50,474 bases of DNA from UBA1765 sp045629945 (GTDB lineage Bacteria > Fibrobacterota > Fibrobacteria > Fibrobacterales > Fibrobacteraceae), in assembly GCA_045629945.1 (NCBI GenBank), contig JAZQSE010000015.1:1-50474 (forward strand), written 5' to 3'. The translations under genes were made by a program, and so were the position numbers. Positions 15,946 through 25,059 of the stretch are shown here, piece by piece; the first letter of the stretch is position 1, and each line of letters begins with the position of its first letter. The notes below the pieces were generated by a model. That model saw only the letters and a program-made list of their open reading frames with translations, ran no database searches and was not told the origin of the DNA.

Positions 15946-17064
15946 TTAAAGGCTGCCTAAATTTTCTGGATTCAATGGGAGCAATTCTTCAACGACAAAA
16001 ATACCGTCTTTACGAATCAAGACATCATCAAACCAGATTTCGCCACCACCCTGTTCTTTTGCCATCATTAAAACCATGTCCCAATGAATAGCTGATTGAT
16101 TCCCGTTAGGAGCTTCTTCATAACATTGGCCTGGGGTAAAATGGATACTGCCTGCAATTTTTTCATCGAAAAGAATATCACACATTGGCTTTGTAATAAA
16201 CGGATTAAAACCAATAGCAAATTCGCCTACATAACGAGCGCCTTCATCGGTATTTAAAATTTTGTTCAAGCCTTCTGTATCAGAAGATGTGGCTTCTACA
16301 ATTTTTCCGTTTTCAAAAACAAGGCGAACATTTTCAAAACGCTTGCCTTCGTAAACTGTTGGAGCATTGTAATGGATAACGCCATTAATACTATCACGAA
16401 CAGGTGCTGTATAAACTTCGCCATCTGGAATATTCATGTTGCCGCAGCAAGGTACAGCAGGGATATCACGAATACTAAATGAAATGTCTGTATCTTTTGC
16501 AATTAAACGCACTTTATCAGTTCGGTTCATTAATTGCACTAAAGCATCAGCAGCTTTTGACATGGCTGGATAATCAGCAAGGCAAGCTTTGAAATAGAAA
16601 TTTTCAAACGCTTCTGTACTCATTCCGGCGCTTTGAGCCATAGACGGATTTGGCCAGCGTAAAATACACCAACGGGTTTTATTCACACGCCAATTCAAAA
16701 CTTCTTTGCGGATTTTTCTATACACGGCCATCTTTTCTGCAGGGACATCGCTCATTTCTAAAGAGTTTTCTGAACCGCGAATCGCAATATATGCCTGCAT
16801 TTGTTTCATTTGTATCAAATCCAAATCAGCTTCTTCTTGCAGAGCCTTCTCACTGACTCCAAGCAAGCGTTCTCTTTGAACTCTAGAATCAGTGTGTTTC
16901 AAGAAAGGATTCCCTTTAGCCGCATAAACTGCTTTTATCAATTCAACAGCAAGAGCACTTGGTGTGTCTATTGTTTCAATTAAAATGTTATCGCCTTCTT
17001 TTAATTGAACGGCATTTTGAATTAACATTTCTGCAAGCTTTGTAATTCTTGGATCGGTAAACAT
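15946..17064 (-). CDS. M29-family aminopeptidase
   Basis: A 372-residue peptidase of the thermophilic aminopeptidase (M29) family, a cytoplasmic di-metal enzyme that removes N-terminal amino acids. Family signs are the N-terminal DPRITKLAEMLIQNAVQLKEGDNILIE, and the metal-ligand region ARYVGEFAIGFNPFITKPMCDILFDEKIAGSIHFTPGQCYEEA followed by AIHWDMVL, carrying the usual E, H and D residues. The start at 17064 was chosen because TAGGAG lies five bases upstream; an upstream in-frame start would run into the TPR gene. It lies 14 bases downstream of the TPR gene, as the last gene of the gatB run. Confidence 0.9.
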   Translation of the reverse strand: MFTDPRITKLAEMLIQNAVQLKEGDNILIETIDTPSALAVELIKAVYAAKGNPFLKHTDSRVQRERLLGVSEKALQEEADLDLIQMKQMQAYIAIRGSENSLEMSDVPAEKMAVYRKIRKEVLNWRVNKTRWCILRWPNPSMAQSAGMSTEAFENFYFKACLADYPAMSKAADALVQLMNRTDKVRLIAKDTDISFSIRDIPAVPCCGNMNIPDGEVYTAPVRDSINGVIHYNAPTVYEGKRFENVRLVFENGKIVEATSSDTEGLNKILNTDEGARYVGEFAIGFNPFITKPMCDILFDEKIAGSIHFTPGQCYEEAPNGNQSAIHWDMVLMMAKEQGGGEIWFDDVLIRKDGIFVVEELLPLNPENLGSL

Positions 17065-17078
17065 ACTTACTCCTATTT

Positions 17079-18494
17079 TTACTTTCTTGGGATTTCTGAG
17101 ATATGCGTTTCTAACCAAACAGCATCTTTCCAGGCACGTTCTGCTTCTGCAGCCCAAAATGATTCAGAAAAACTTTCAACTATTTCGCGATATTTAGAAA
17201 CGGCTAAACGGAAATCTCTACGTTCACGATAAATGTTCCCCATTTGCAAAAGGACAAATGCTCGGTCTTCATCTTGCAAGCCTTTTTCTAAAAGTTCTTT
17301 GTAAAAAGAAAGGGCTTCAGAAAGTTTCTTTTGTTTAAACAAAGCATTTGCAGATTCTATGCTTAAAGGTAATTCAGCAACTTCTTCTTTTGCCTTTTGT
17401 TCTTTTACAACTTCTACTTTTTCAACACTTTCTGTAAGGACTTTTTCTTCTTTTGGGGTTTCTGCTTTTACTGCTTCTACAACAGGTTCTGCGACTTTTT
17501 CTGGTTCTTTAACTGTTTGTTTTTCTTCTGCCTTTTTTTCTTCTACTTTCACTTCTGGTTTAGCGATAGATTTTCCTTCTAATTCATCTAAACGAATCTT
17601 TGCTTTTTCTTTAGCAGAAGCATTTGGAGTCAAACGAATATATTCTTTCAATTGTTCAATTTCCGCTGATTTATTCCCTTGTTTTTTATAAATCAAACTC
17701 AAGTAATAATGGGCATTATAACCTAATTCCGGATAATCAAAAGCTCTTTTAAGATTAAATTCAGCCTTGTCGAGTTCTCCTAATTCATAGCGACCAGCGC
17801 CAGCAAAATAGTAAGCCCCAGGGTTTCCTGGTTGTTGGCGTAAAACTTCTCTCCATAAAGCAGCTGCTTCAGCATATTTTTTACTTTCAAATAATTGGCG
17901 ACCTTTAGTAAAAGACGGGCCATCGTAAGTAAATCCTGTTTCTTTTACCTGTTGTTCTTCTACTTTAGCCGTTTCCTTTACTGTGGGTTTGGATTCTATT
18001 TTTGCTTCTTTTACTTTTTCTTCAGTTACTGCTTTAGCAACAACCACTTTTTCTTCTTTAGGTTCTTCAATCTTTGGCGCTTCTACAACCGGTTCTTCTG
18101 CCGGTGTTTCTATTGCTGGGGCTTCTATAACTTTATTTTTCGGATCTTTGGCTCGTTCCGCTTCGGCAGCCGCTTTATCTCCAAGCAATTCATAAATCCC
18201 TGCAACACCTTCATAAGCAGCACTCATTGAAGGTTGCTTTTGATAAGCCAAACGATAATTTGCCATTGCGCGGCCATAATCTGTTTTCTTTACATAAACT
18301 TCAGCGGCTGCAAAATAAGCTTCTGCTGCCAAAGCATTATTAGGGCTATCGGCAAGAACGGCGCGAAACTCAGCAATTGCTTTGTCATATTCACCGGCCT
18401 TAGCAAAAATTTTCCCTTGTTCTATACGAGGATCGCTAGCAAAAAGAAACCCCGTTAAAGAAAGAATAGCAAACATCCATTGTATCTTTTTCAT
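17079..18494 (-). CDS. Secreted TPR protein with charged linkers
   Basis: A 471-residue protein with a signal peptide (MKKIQWMFAILSLTGFLFAS). It has three groups of tetratricopeptide repeats (about 24-125, 195-300 and 385-465), for example the GEYDKAIAEFRAVLADSPNN repeat. Between them lie long Glu/Lys/Val/Pro-rich linkers that are likely extended. The layout recalls periplasmic or outer-membrane-attached scaffold proteins of the YbgF/BamD style, but no specific family is clear. AGGA precedes the ATG. It sits between a small membrane protein and the aminopeptidase gene in one operon. Confidence 0.8.
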   Translation of the reverse strand: MKKIQWMFAILSLTGFLFASDPRIEQGKIFAKAGEYDKAIAEFRAVLADSPNNALAAEAYFAAAEVYVKKTDYGRAMANYRLAYQKQPSMSAAYEGVAGIYELLGDKAAAEAERAKDPKNKVIEAPAIETPAEEPVVEAPKIEEPKEEKVVVAKAVTEEKVKEAKIESKPTVKETAKVEEQQVKETGFTYDGPSFTKGRQLFESKKYAEAAALWREVLRQQPGNPGAYYFAGAGRYELGELDKAEFNLKRAFDYPELGYNAHYYLSLIYKKQGNKSAEIEQLKEYIRLTPNASAKEKAKIRLDELEGKSIAKPEVKVEEKKAEEKQTVKEPEKVAEPVVEAVKAETPKEEKVLTESVEKVEVVKEQKAKEEVAELPLSIESANALFKQKKLSEALSFYKELLEKGLQDEDRAFVLLQMGNIYRERRDFRLAVSKYREIVESFSESFWAAEAERAWKDAVWLETHISEIPRK

Positions 18495-18524
18495 TGCCGT
18501 ATCCTTATAAATTCTCTTTTAAAG

Positions 18525-18839
18525 TTACCTTGTCGGATTATAGTTATTCATTAGTACCATAGCAAGAGCAACGCACAACATAACAACACTACCAACAATC
18601 ACTTGTTCTCTATGGTCATATTCCCGTTTCACATAACCAGGGTTCTCTTCATTTTGTTCCTCTAATGTCGGCGGTGTAATTTTTACTGAATCTACGTTTC
18701 CATAAACATCAGCTATTTCAGCATCCGTCATATTCAAGGTACTAATATAAAGAGAATCATAAACATCTGCGGAAAATCCTTTACAAGGTAAAGCAAAAAA
18801 ACTCACTAAAAAAACACCTAAAAAAAGGAATTTTCGCAA
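18525..18839 (-). CDS. Small exported membrane protein
   Basis: A 104-residue protein of unknown function. The first 24 residues form a signal sequence, followed by an acidic region, and a single hydrophobic helix near the C-terminus (about residues 79-97, VIVGSVVMLCVALAMVLM). The start is read as TTG at 18839, with GGAG about ten bases before it, inside the end of gatB. It lies 6 bases from the gatB stop and 30 from the TPR gene, so it is co-transcribed with both. I see no motif that suggests a role. Confidence 0.7.
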   Translation of the reverse strand: MRKFLFLGVFLVSFFALPCKGFSADVYDSLYISTLNMTDAEIADVYGNVDSVKITPPTLEEQNEENPGYVKREYDHREQVIVGSVVMLCVALAMVLMNNYNPTR

Positions 18840-18845
18840 AACAGT

Positions 18846-20303
18846 TTACTCCGCAGCCAATTTATCAAGAATTTGGTTTACTAAACCTGGGTTAGCCTTA
18901 CCTCCAGATTTTTTCATAACCTGGCCCACAAAGAACCCTTTCATTTTAGGATTATTACCACTCTTAAATTCAGCAAACTGCTTTTCATTAGCAGCAACAA
19001 CTTCCCGAACAATCGGTTCAATTGCAGAAACATCTGTAACCTGAACAAGGCCTTTTTCCTTGATAATCTTTTCAGGATCATCCCCTGTTTCAAACATTTC
19101 TGCAAAAACTTGCTTAGCAATTTTTCCACTAATGGTATTGTCTGCTATCAAATTTACAAGAGTAGATAATTGTTCTGGAGTGATTTTTACAGCAGCAAGC
19201 CCACCTTCTAATTCTTTTACTTCTCGCAACAATTCTGAAATAACCCAGTTCGCTAGAATCTTTGGCGTTTTACAATTTTTAGCAGCTGCATCAAACCATT
19301 CGCTCACTTCTCGTTCAATAGTTAAAACTTGAGCATCATAAGCTGTCACGCCGTATTCATTTACAAAACGTTCACGGCGAGCATCTGGAAGTTCGGGCAA
19401 AGTCTTTCTAATATTTTCTACAAATTCTGGAGAAGTGACCAAGCGAACCATATCAGGCTCTGGGAAATACTTGTAATCGTGAGCATCTTCTTTAGAACGA
19501 ATAACTATCGTCTTATTTGCATTTGGATCAAAACGCTTGGTGCATTGTTCTACTTCTCGACCAGCATCCAAAGTCACAGTCTGAAGCATAATTTCTGCAT
19601 ACAATGCTTTTTCTAAATTGGTGAAACTATTCAAGTTCTTGATTTCACAACGTGTTCCAAATGGAGCATCTTCAGAAGCGCGCAACGAAATATTTCCATC
19701 ACAACGCATATTTCCGTTTTCCATATTAGCATTTGAAACTTGGGTATATTCAAGAATCTGTTTAATTTTTTGGAGAGCAAGAACGGCTTCTTCTGGACTG
19801 CGAATATCTGGTTCTGTAACAATTTCACAAAGCGGCGTTCCGCAACGATTAGCATCAAAATGGCTAGAAACTGGACTCATATCGTGCACCAGTTTTCCGG
19901 CATCTTCTTCCATGTGAATGCGAGTAATTCCAATTCTCTTGACCGTTCCGTCTTCAAGAGTCACTTCAATCCAACCATTTTTACAAATTGGGTGATCATA
20001 AACAGGAAGGCCGCCTGTCTGGGTAATTTGATACCCCTTTGGCAAATCAGGGTAAAAATAATTTTTGCGCGTCCACATCGCGTTCAAATCAATTTCACAA
20101 TTAAGAGCAAGTCCTAAACGAATAGCATATTCCACTGCTTTACGGTTAGGAACAGGCATTGCACCTGGCATACCAAGACAAACTGGACAAACGTGTTTAT
20201 TCGCTGTTGTATTCACTTCTATTTCGCAACCACAAAACATTTTAGTGCGAGTAGCAAGCTGACAATGAATTTCAAGACCAATCACAGGAAAATACTTAGC
20301 CAT
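18846..20303 (-). CDS. gatB: Aspartyl/glutamyl-tRNA amidotransferase subunit B
   Basis: The GatCAB subunit that binds and activates misacylated Glu-tRNA(Gln) or Asp-tRNA(Asn) for amidation. At 485 residues it is complete. It has the N-terminal kinase-like domain with VIGLEIHCQL, the zinc cysteines around MFCGCE and HVCPVCLG, IGITRIHMEEDAGK, and the C-terminal YqeY-like tail domain ending NPGLVNQIL. The start at 20303 has GGAG eight or nine bases upstream; a start seven codons earlier was rejected. gatA and gatC are not in the window. Confidence 0.97.
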   Translation of the reverse strand: MAKYFPVIGLEIHCQLATRTKMFCGCEIEVNTTANKHVCPVCLGMPGAMPVPNRKAVEYAIRLGLALNCEIDLNAMWTRKNYFYPDLPKGYQITQTGGLPVYDHPICKNGWIEVTLEDGTVKRIGITRIHMEEDAGKLVHDMSPVSSHFDANRCGTPLCEIVTEPDIRSPEEAVLALQKIKQILEYTQVSNANMENGNMRCDGNISLRASEDAPFGTRCEIKNLNSFTNLEKALYAEIMLQTVTLDAGREVEQCTKRFDPNANKTIVIRSKEDAHDYKYFPEPDMVRLVTSPEFVENIRKTLPELPDARRERFVNEYGVTAYDAQVLTIEREVSEWFDAAAKNCKTPKILANWVISELLREVKELEGGLAAVKITPEQLSTLVNLIADNTISGKIAKQVFAEMFETGDDPEKIIKEKGLVQVTDVSAIEPIVREVVAANEKQFAEFKSGNNPKMKGFFVGQVMKKSGGKANPGLVNQILDKLAAE

Positions 20304-20430
20304 AAGGACTCCAAGATAATACAAGCAAAATATAGAAAAAGTATTAAACGCTCACTAAAGAATGAACGTTTTTCAAAAGAAATAAAACAATATTTAAATA
20401 AATTCTCCGCACGCAGCTATGTCAACTCGC

Positions 20431-20460
20431 ACAAGTGCAGTTGCCGCAACTCTCGCTTGT
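20431..20460. other. Short nested hairpin between gatB and the HD-GYP gene
   Basis: ACAAG...CTTGT encloses AGTTG-CCG-CAACT, giving a two-tier inverted repeat in an otherwise AT-rich gap. There is no T-run on either strand, so it is not a standard terminator. It lies just downstream of the gene-start region of gatB and after the HD-GYP stop on the minus strand. Confidence 0.4.
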
Positions 20461-20488
20461 AGCGTTTTAAACAAAACAGCCTAAATTT

Positions 20489-21607
20489 TTAATCAGGCAT
20501 TGAATCATTTATCGCATAGAACTCATCTAGATGTTCTAGCAAAATATCAACTAAACGAGTTTCAAATTGACGCCCTCGTTCTTCTTGATAAAGAGCTACT
20601 ACTTGATCTCTACTCCACGGGCGCTTATAGCAACGCACATTAATCAAAGCGTCAAAAACATCTGCCACAGCACAAATTCTGCCAGCAAGTGGAATTTCAT
20701 CACCAGAAAGCCCTAATGGGTAACCTTTTCCATCTATCCGTTCATGGTGAGAAATGGCTATTTCTGCCGCTAAACGCAACAGTTCGCACTTTGAATGGCT
20801 AAGCATTTCATACCCTAACCGGGAATGATTTTTCATAACGGCATATTCTTCTGGCAAGAATTTGCCATTTTTATTCAAAATTTCATCAGGAATACCAATC
20901 TTCCCTAAATCATGCATTGAAGAAGCTAATCGAATTTTTTGCGCCATAACTTCAGAAAGCCCGGCATATTTTGAAAGCGTATAACACATTTCTGCGACAC
21001 GTTTTACATGGTTTCCAGTTTCAACACTACGGCATTCTGCTGCGGCACCAAGAATCAAAGTAATTTCTTCCTGAGTTCTTTCTAATTCTTGGAAAAGTAT
21101 GGCAGATTCCAAAGACTTTGCTGAATACACTGCTGTCAACTGAAGAAATTTTAAATCATCTTTTGAAAACTGACCACCACCCACTTTATTTATGGCTTGA
21201 AAAACCCCCATCACTTCGCCAACAGAATTCTTAAATGGAACAGTCAAAACAGCTTTTGTTCTATAACCGCTATTTTTATCTACACTAGAATCAAAGCGAG
21301 AATCATTATAAGCGTCTTCAATTAAAAGAGGGTCGTTATTTGCATAAGAATAACCCACAAAACCAGCTGTAATCGGTATTCTTATTTCATCGCTCCCATG
21401 AGCTACTTTAGTCCACAATTCTTTTTTATCAGAAGAAACAAGCCACAATGAACAACGTTCTGCAAGGACTAATTCACGGCCAAGATCTGCTATAAGTACA
21501 AGTAAAGAATCTAACTGCTTTGCTTCAGCTATTTTAGGAACGTAAGAAAACAAGATACCCAACAATTCAGCATCAGAACGGTTTACATTCGTTTTTTCTA
21601 AACTCAT
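20489..21607 (-). CDS. GAF / HD-GYP domain protein, probable cyclic-di-GMP phosphodiesterase
   Basis: A 372-residue cytoplasmic signalling protein. An N-terminal GAF sensor domain (about 20-175) is followed by a full HD-GYP domain. The HD motif is in MHDLGKIGIPDEIL, the second histidine pair is in ISHHERIDGKGYPLGLSGDEIP with an intact GYP signature, and the tail DVFDALINVRCYKRPW is conserved. HD-GYP proteins hydrolyse cyclic-di-GMP; all metal ligands that can be read are present. No receiver or membrane domain is attached, so the input is whatever the GAF domain binds. It is probably a single gene. Confidence 0.93.
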   Translation of the reverse strand: MSLEKTNVNRSDAELLGILFSYVPKIAEAKQLDSLLVLIADLGRELVLAERCSLWLVSSDKKELWTKVAHGSDEIRIPITAGFVGYSYANNDPLLIEDAYNDSRFDSSVDKNSGYRTKAVLTVPFKNSVGEVMGVFQAINKVGGGQFSKDDLKFLQLTAVYSAKSLESAILFQELERTQEEITLILGAAAECRSVETGNHVKRVAEMCYTLSKYAGLSEVMAQKIRLASSMHDLGKIGIPDEILNKNGKFLPEEYAVMKNHSRLGYEMLSHSKCELLRLAAEIAISHHERIDGKGYPLGLSGDEIPLAGRICAVADVFDALINVRCYKRPWSRDQVVALYQEERGRQFETRLVDILLEHLDEFYAINDSMPD

Positions 21608-21787
21608 ACTTATCCATTACACCTGAAATTTCAAAACATTCTTTCCCAGAACATTGAAACTATTTTTTTAATGAACTTTCTAAAAATAAAATCTTTTAAG
21701 AAAAAAACATACTACTAATTCTAGTTTAATCTCTTTTTTTAAAAGAAAAACAAAAACTTTGAGTACAAACAAAACTTTTTGCAAAAA

Positions 21788-22555
21788 TCATATTTCTAAA
21801 TCGCCAAAAAAAACATTTTTGACACCTTCAGGTGTTTTTAACGCAAGGCTCCCGTTTTCATTTATCCCTAAAAGAATCCCTTCTAATTTCTTTTCACCTT
21901 CTACAATGCGAACCTTATTTCCTAAAAACAAGTCCATTTTTTCCCATTTTTCAAGCCAAGGTTTAATACCTTCTTTTTGAAAACTTTCAAATGCATTTTC
22001 TAAAGTCAAAACTATTTTTTGTAACAAAATTTCTCTATTCCAATTTTCTCCTGATAAAATGGAAAGACTTGTGGTCGGTCTATCAATTACCATCAAATCT
22101 TCTCTAGAAACATTCACATTGAGACCAACGCCAACGGATAATTTGTAAGAAGAATTTACAGATAATACTTCAGCTATAATTCCACCTATTTTTTCTCTAT
22201 TTACCCAAATATCATTTGGCCACTTTACATTGACTCCCATAACACCAAAATCTTTTAGCAATTCCGCTATTGCTATTGCCGTCACTTGCATAAAAAGAGG
22301 CGCTTGTGACAAAGAAACTCCATTTAACGGCAACAAAAAATTGAAATAAAGATTTTTATCCTTTGGTGAAATCCAATTCCGTAAATGCCGGCCCTTGCCT
22401 TTTTTTTGTTCATTTGCAATTATTAAAGAACCGTCTTTCAATAAATGCGCATTTCGTTTCATTTCAGCATGCGTGCTGTCTAAAGATTCCGACAAAATCG
22501 CCGGTGCAGAAAACAAACCCTGGATATTCCACAAATCAAATGAAGTTTCTGTCAT
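21788..22555 (-). CDS. birA: Biotin-[acetyl-CoA-carboxylase] ligase
   Basis: A 255-residue biotin protein ligase that attaches biotin to carboxylase carrier domains. Motifs are DSTHAEMKR, the biotinyl-AMP loop KKGKGRHLRNW (a variant of GRGRxxxxW), VNVKWPNDIWVNREKIGGIIAEV, and a C-terminal SH3-like cap (GILLGINENGSLAL). It lacks the N-terminal DNA-binding domain, so it is a class I enzyme without repressor function. Its ATG overlaps the stop of the upstream secreted-protein gene (ATGA), indicating coupling. Confidence 0.94.
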   Translation of the reverse strand: MTETSFDLWNIQGLFSAPAILSESLDSTHAEMKRNAHLLKDGSLIIANEQKKGKGRHLRNWISPKDKNLYFNFLLPLNGVSLSQAPLFMQVTAIAIAELLKDFGVMGVNVKWPNDIWVNREKIGGIIAEVLSVNSSYKLSVGVGLNVNVSREDLMVIDRPTTSLSILSGENWNREILLQKIVLTLENAFESFQKEGIKPWLEKWEKMDLFLGNKVRIVEGEKKLEGILLGINENGSLALKTPEGVKNVFFGDLEI

Positions 22556-22956
22556 TGATCCGCTTTTTCCTCTTCAAGCTCCTTTAAAGCTTCTTCAGGG
22601 TACAAACGAAAAAATTCCCGCTTTCTATCTTCAAATAACAAAAGCATTCTTTCTTGTTCAAATTCTTCTCTGTCAATATTTTGCATAAAGAATTCATCAC
22701 GAGCAAAATCACGCGTTGTCATAAGCTTTTTCATTTCATCGCTTACATCAACATCGGTCCAAAGAATGTAATAAGAGCCTACCGGAATATCACCGAAGAT
22801 ATCCACATTCAACATAATGTTATCTGATTTTGTTGAATCAACCACTTCTACTTTTGTTGCTCTTTTTTCTGGCCTAAAAATAGCAGGTTCCTGAGCCCAA
22901 AGCGCACTACAAGCAAATGCAATGGTAATCCATAAAATAGGTTTTGAAATTTGCAT
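22552..22956 (-). CDS. Secreted protein of unknown function
   Basis: A 134-residue protein with a signal peptide ending ALWAQ. The mature part is strongly acidic with many Glu, Asp and Phe residues, probably helical toward the C-terminus (LLLFEDRKREFFRLYPEEALKELEEEK). The start at 22956 has AGAGG upstream; an in-frame start 18 codons earlier lies inside tsaD and lacks a signal peptide. It sits between tsaD and birA with overlap to birA. I recognise no family. Confidence 0.75.
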   Translation of the reverse strand: MQISKPILWITIAFACSALWAQEPAIFRPEKRATKVEVVDSTKSDNIMLNVDIFGDIPVGSYYILWTDVDVSDEMKKLMTTRDFARDEFFMQNIDREEFEQERMLLLFEDRKREFFRLYPEEALKELEEEKADQ

Positions 22957-22988
22957 AAATACCTCTCTGCTACAATATACGGAATTCC

Positions 22989-23999
22989 TTATAGCGCAAG
23001 AGGCATCCAAGGCTTAACATTTTCAATATTCAAAAGCGCGTGTTCTTTTTCACGCCGAATAGCCGCTGCAGCAATCATAGCACCATTATCTGTACTTAAC
23101 GAACGTTCAGGGAAACAAAGACGAATCCCACGCGGGTGGCAATAATTGTCTAAAAGTTCCCGCAATCGCATATTTGCACTTACCCCACCACCGACAACAA
23201 GCGTTTTCATTCCTGTCTTTTTTAAAGCCCAAACGGTTTTTGAAACAAGAATGTCAACTATTGATTCTTCAAGAGAAGCACAGATATCCCCTAAATTTTC
23301 CTGTATGTATTCTGGAGAATGGGATTCCACATAACGCAAGACAGATGTTTTAAGCCCACTAAAAGAAAATTCTCCATCGGCTTTACCTTTTAACGCTCTG
23401 GGGAAATGGTGAAATTTTCTGTTTTTCCCGACTGCTAATTTGCCAATCGTTGCGCCTGCTGGGTAACCTAATCCAAGGAGCTTTCCACATTTATCAAAAG
23501 CTTCTCCAGCAGCATCGTCTCTTGTGCGCCCAATAGCTGTGTATTTAAAGCCAGGTTCTTCTAATATGAGTTCTGTATGCCCACCAGAAACAGTCAAAGT
23601 CAAAAAAGGCGGTTTTAAATCCTGAGCAGAAAGCCAAGCAGCAGCTAAATGGCCTTCTAAATGATTAACCCCATAAGCAGGCACGCCTAAATCTAAAGCT
23701 AAACCACGAGCAAAACTAGCCCCCACTAAAAGAGGCCCCATTAAACCCGGACCAGCAGTAAAAGCAATGGCATCAATATCTGAAAATGTCACCCCAGCCA
23801 TTTTAATTGCTTCAGAAGCTATTCCATAAATTTTTTTTAAATGCTCGCGTGCAGCCACTTCAGGAACAACCCCGCCAAAAACCGCATGTTCTTGAATCTG
23901 ACTATAAAGTGGATTTGATAAAACCCGCACTTTATCTCCTTGTTCTAAAACAGCGCATGCAGTTTCATCACAACTCGATTCTATCCCAAGCCAAATCAC
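22989..23999 (-). CDS. tsaD: tRNA N6-adenosine threonylcarbamoyltransferase
   Basis: This enzyme transfers threonylcarbamoyl to A37 of tRNAs reading ANN codons, together with TsaB and TsaE. At 336 residues it is normal. Motifs are GIESSCDETACAV, VVPEVAAREH, the metal-binding HLEGHLAA, LTVSGGHTEL, and VVGGGVSANMRLR. The start is GTG at 23999, overlapping the YbbR gene stop in a GTGA junction. Confidence 0.97.
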   Translation of the reverse strand: MIWLGIESSCDETACAVLEQGDKVRVLSNPLYSQIQEHAVFGGVVPEVAAREHLKKIYGIASEAIKMAGVTFSDIDAIAFTAGPGLMGPLLVGASFARGLALDLGVPAYGVNHLEGHLAAAWLSAQDLKPPFLTLTVSGGHTELILEEPGFKYTAIGRTRDDAAGEAFDKCGKLLGLGYPAGATIGKLAVGKNRKFHHFPRALKGKADGEFSFSGLKTSVLRYVESHSPEYIQENLGDICASLEESIVDILVSKTVWALKKTGMKTLVVGGGVSANMRLRELLDNYCHPRGIRLCFPERSLSTDNGAMIAAAAIRREKEHALLNIENVKPWMPLAL

Positions 24000-24958
24000 G
24001 GAGCCTCCGGAACACTTTTTCCCTGAACAGCCAACGAATCTTTTCTTTCTAATAAACTGAATTTTTCAGGACGAATCTGAAGGCCTTTTATATTTTTAGA
24101 AAAGCGAACTGATGCAGGCAAAGATTCAGTATTTTCAATAGCAAAGCGACTAAATTCAATAAACAAATCAAGTTCTTCAAAACGGATTTCTTTCAAAACT
24201 TCTTTTCCACCTACAATTTCTACTTCTGCAACCGCCGGCTCTAAAGAATATTTTGCTTTATCGTAAACACCTATCAAATGAACAGGAACTTTTTCAAATG
24301 TTTTTGTCGCTATTTCCTGTACAAACAATTCTACTTGAACAACAGAATCTTTAAGTTGTACATAAGCCGGCAAACTATCTAATTGTATTTTCAAATCAAA
24401 CTTTGAATTTTTAGTTAAATCTTTATGATTTGATGTTTCTGTATAAAGATGCTCTAAAGCCATTAAAGTGGCTCTAGCGCCAGAAACTTCTATTTCTTGC
24501 GGACTGATTTTTGGTGTTTCAACAAATGTATAACCAGAAGCACATTCAAAATCGGTTTGCAAACGAACAGGGATTTTCCGAACCACTTTGGTATCAAATT
24601 CCACATCTAATGAGCGGATTCTGTCGCCTTCAACATATTGCACATTCGGGTGGTCCGGGGCGTAAAAATTTTCTTGTGAAATCGTAAAATGCGTCCAACC
24701 TTGTTCAACATCTTGAGCATTAACCACCACAGAAATTCCATCTTTATCTGAACGCACACGCAATAAATCTAAAACATAACCGGAAACCTGAATAGAAATC
24801 GTTTTCGGAGGCGTTGAAACAATCGCTAAAACTTCTGGAACTCGTGAAACCACAAGTGGCACTTCCATCGTCAAAAGGAATTTCTGCTGAGAAAGCACAA
24901 AAAACCAAAACCCGATGGCAAAAAGCAATGCGACTATTTTTAATTTGAAATTTCTCAT
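23996..24958 (-). CDS. YbbR-domain membrane-anchored protein
   Basis: A 320-residue protein with one N-terminal transmembrane helix (about 8-24) and an extracytoplasmic region of repeated YbbR-like beta domains. Each repeat shows the pattern of hydrophobic strands with PEVLAIVSTPPKTISIQVSG and SPQEIEVSGARATLMAL. In Firmicutes, YbbR proteins (CdaR) regulate the diadenylate cyclase CdaA. No cdaA gene is next to this one, so that role is only a possibility. It is the first gene of the run leading to tsaD and birA and is divergent from ftsX. Confidence 0.85.
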   Translation of the reverse strand: MRNFKLKIVALLFAIGFWFFVLSQQKFLLTMEVPLVVSRVPEVLAIVSTPPKTISIQVSGYVLDLLRVRSDKDGISVVVNAQDVEQGWTHFTISQENFYAPDHPNVQYVEGDRIRSLDVEFDTKVVRKIPVRLQTDFECASGYTFVETPKISPQEIEVSGARATLMALEHLYTETSNHKDLTKNSKFDLKIQLDSLPAYVQLKDSVVQVELFVQEIATKTFEKVPVHLIGVYDKAKYSLEPAVAEVEIVGGKEVLKEIRFEELDLFIEFSRFAIENTESLPASVRFSKNIKGLQIRPEKFSLLERKDSLAVQGKSVPEAP

Positions 24959-25045
24959 AATAGGTTAAAACAAAAATCCTTTTCTAAAGACTCTTAAAAT
25001 GTAAAAAAGATACAGATAAATTCTTCACAAAATCCCAAGAATTTA

Positions 25046-25051
25046 TATATT
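25046..25051 (+). promoter_or_regulatory. Candidate -10 of the ftsX operon
   Basis: TATATT ends 8 bases before the GTG start at 25060. No ribosome-binding site is visible, so the transcript may have an extremely short or no leader. The -35 region is not clear. Confidence 0.4.
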
Positions 25052-25059
25052 CTCCATTC

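Noticed and set aside
17400..18230. Phe/Cys-rich plus-strand frames opposite the TPR gene
   Set aside because: They are antisense images of Glu/Lys-rich linkers (TTT/TTC runs) and carry no independent signals.
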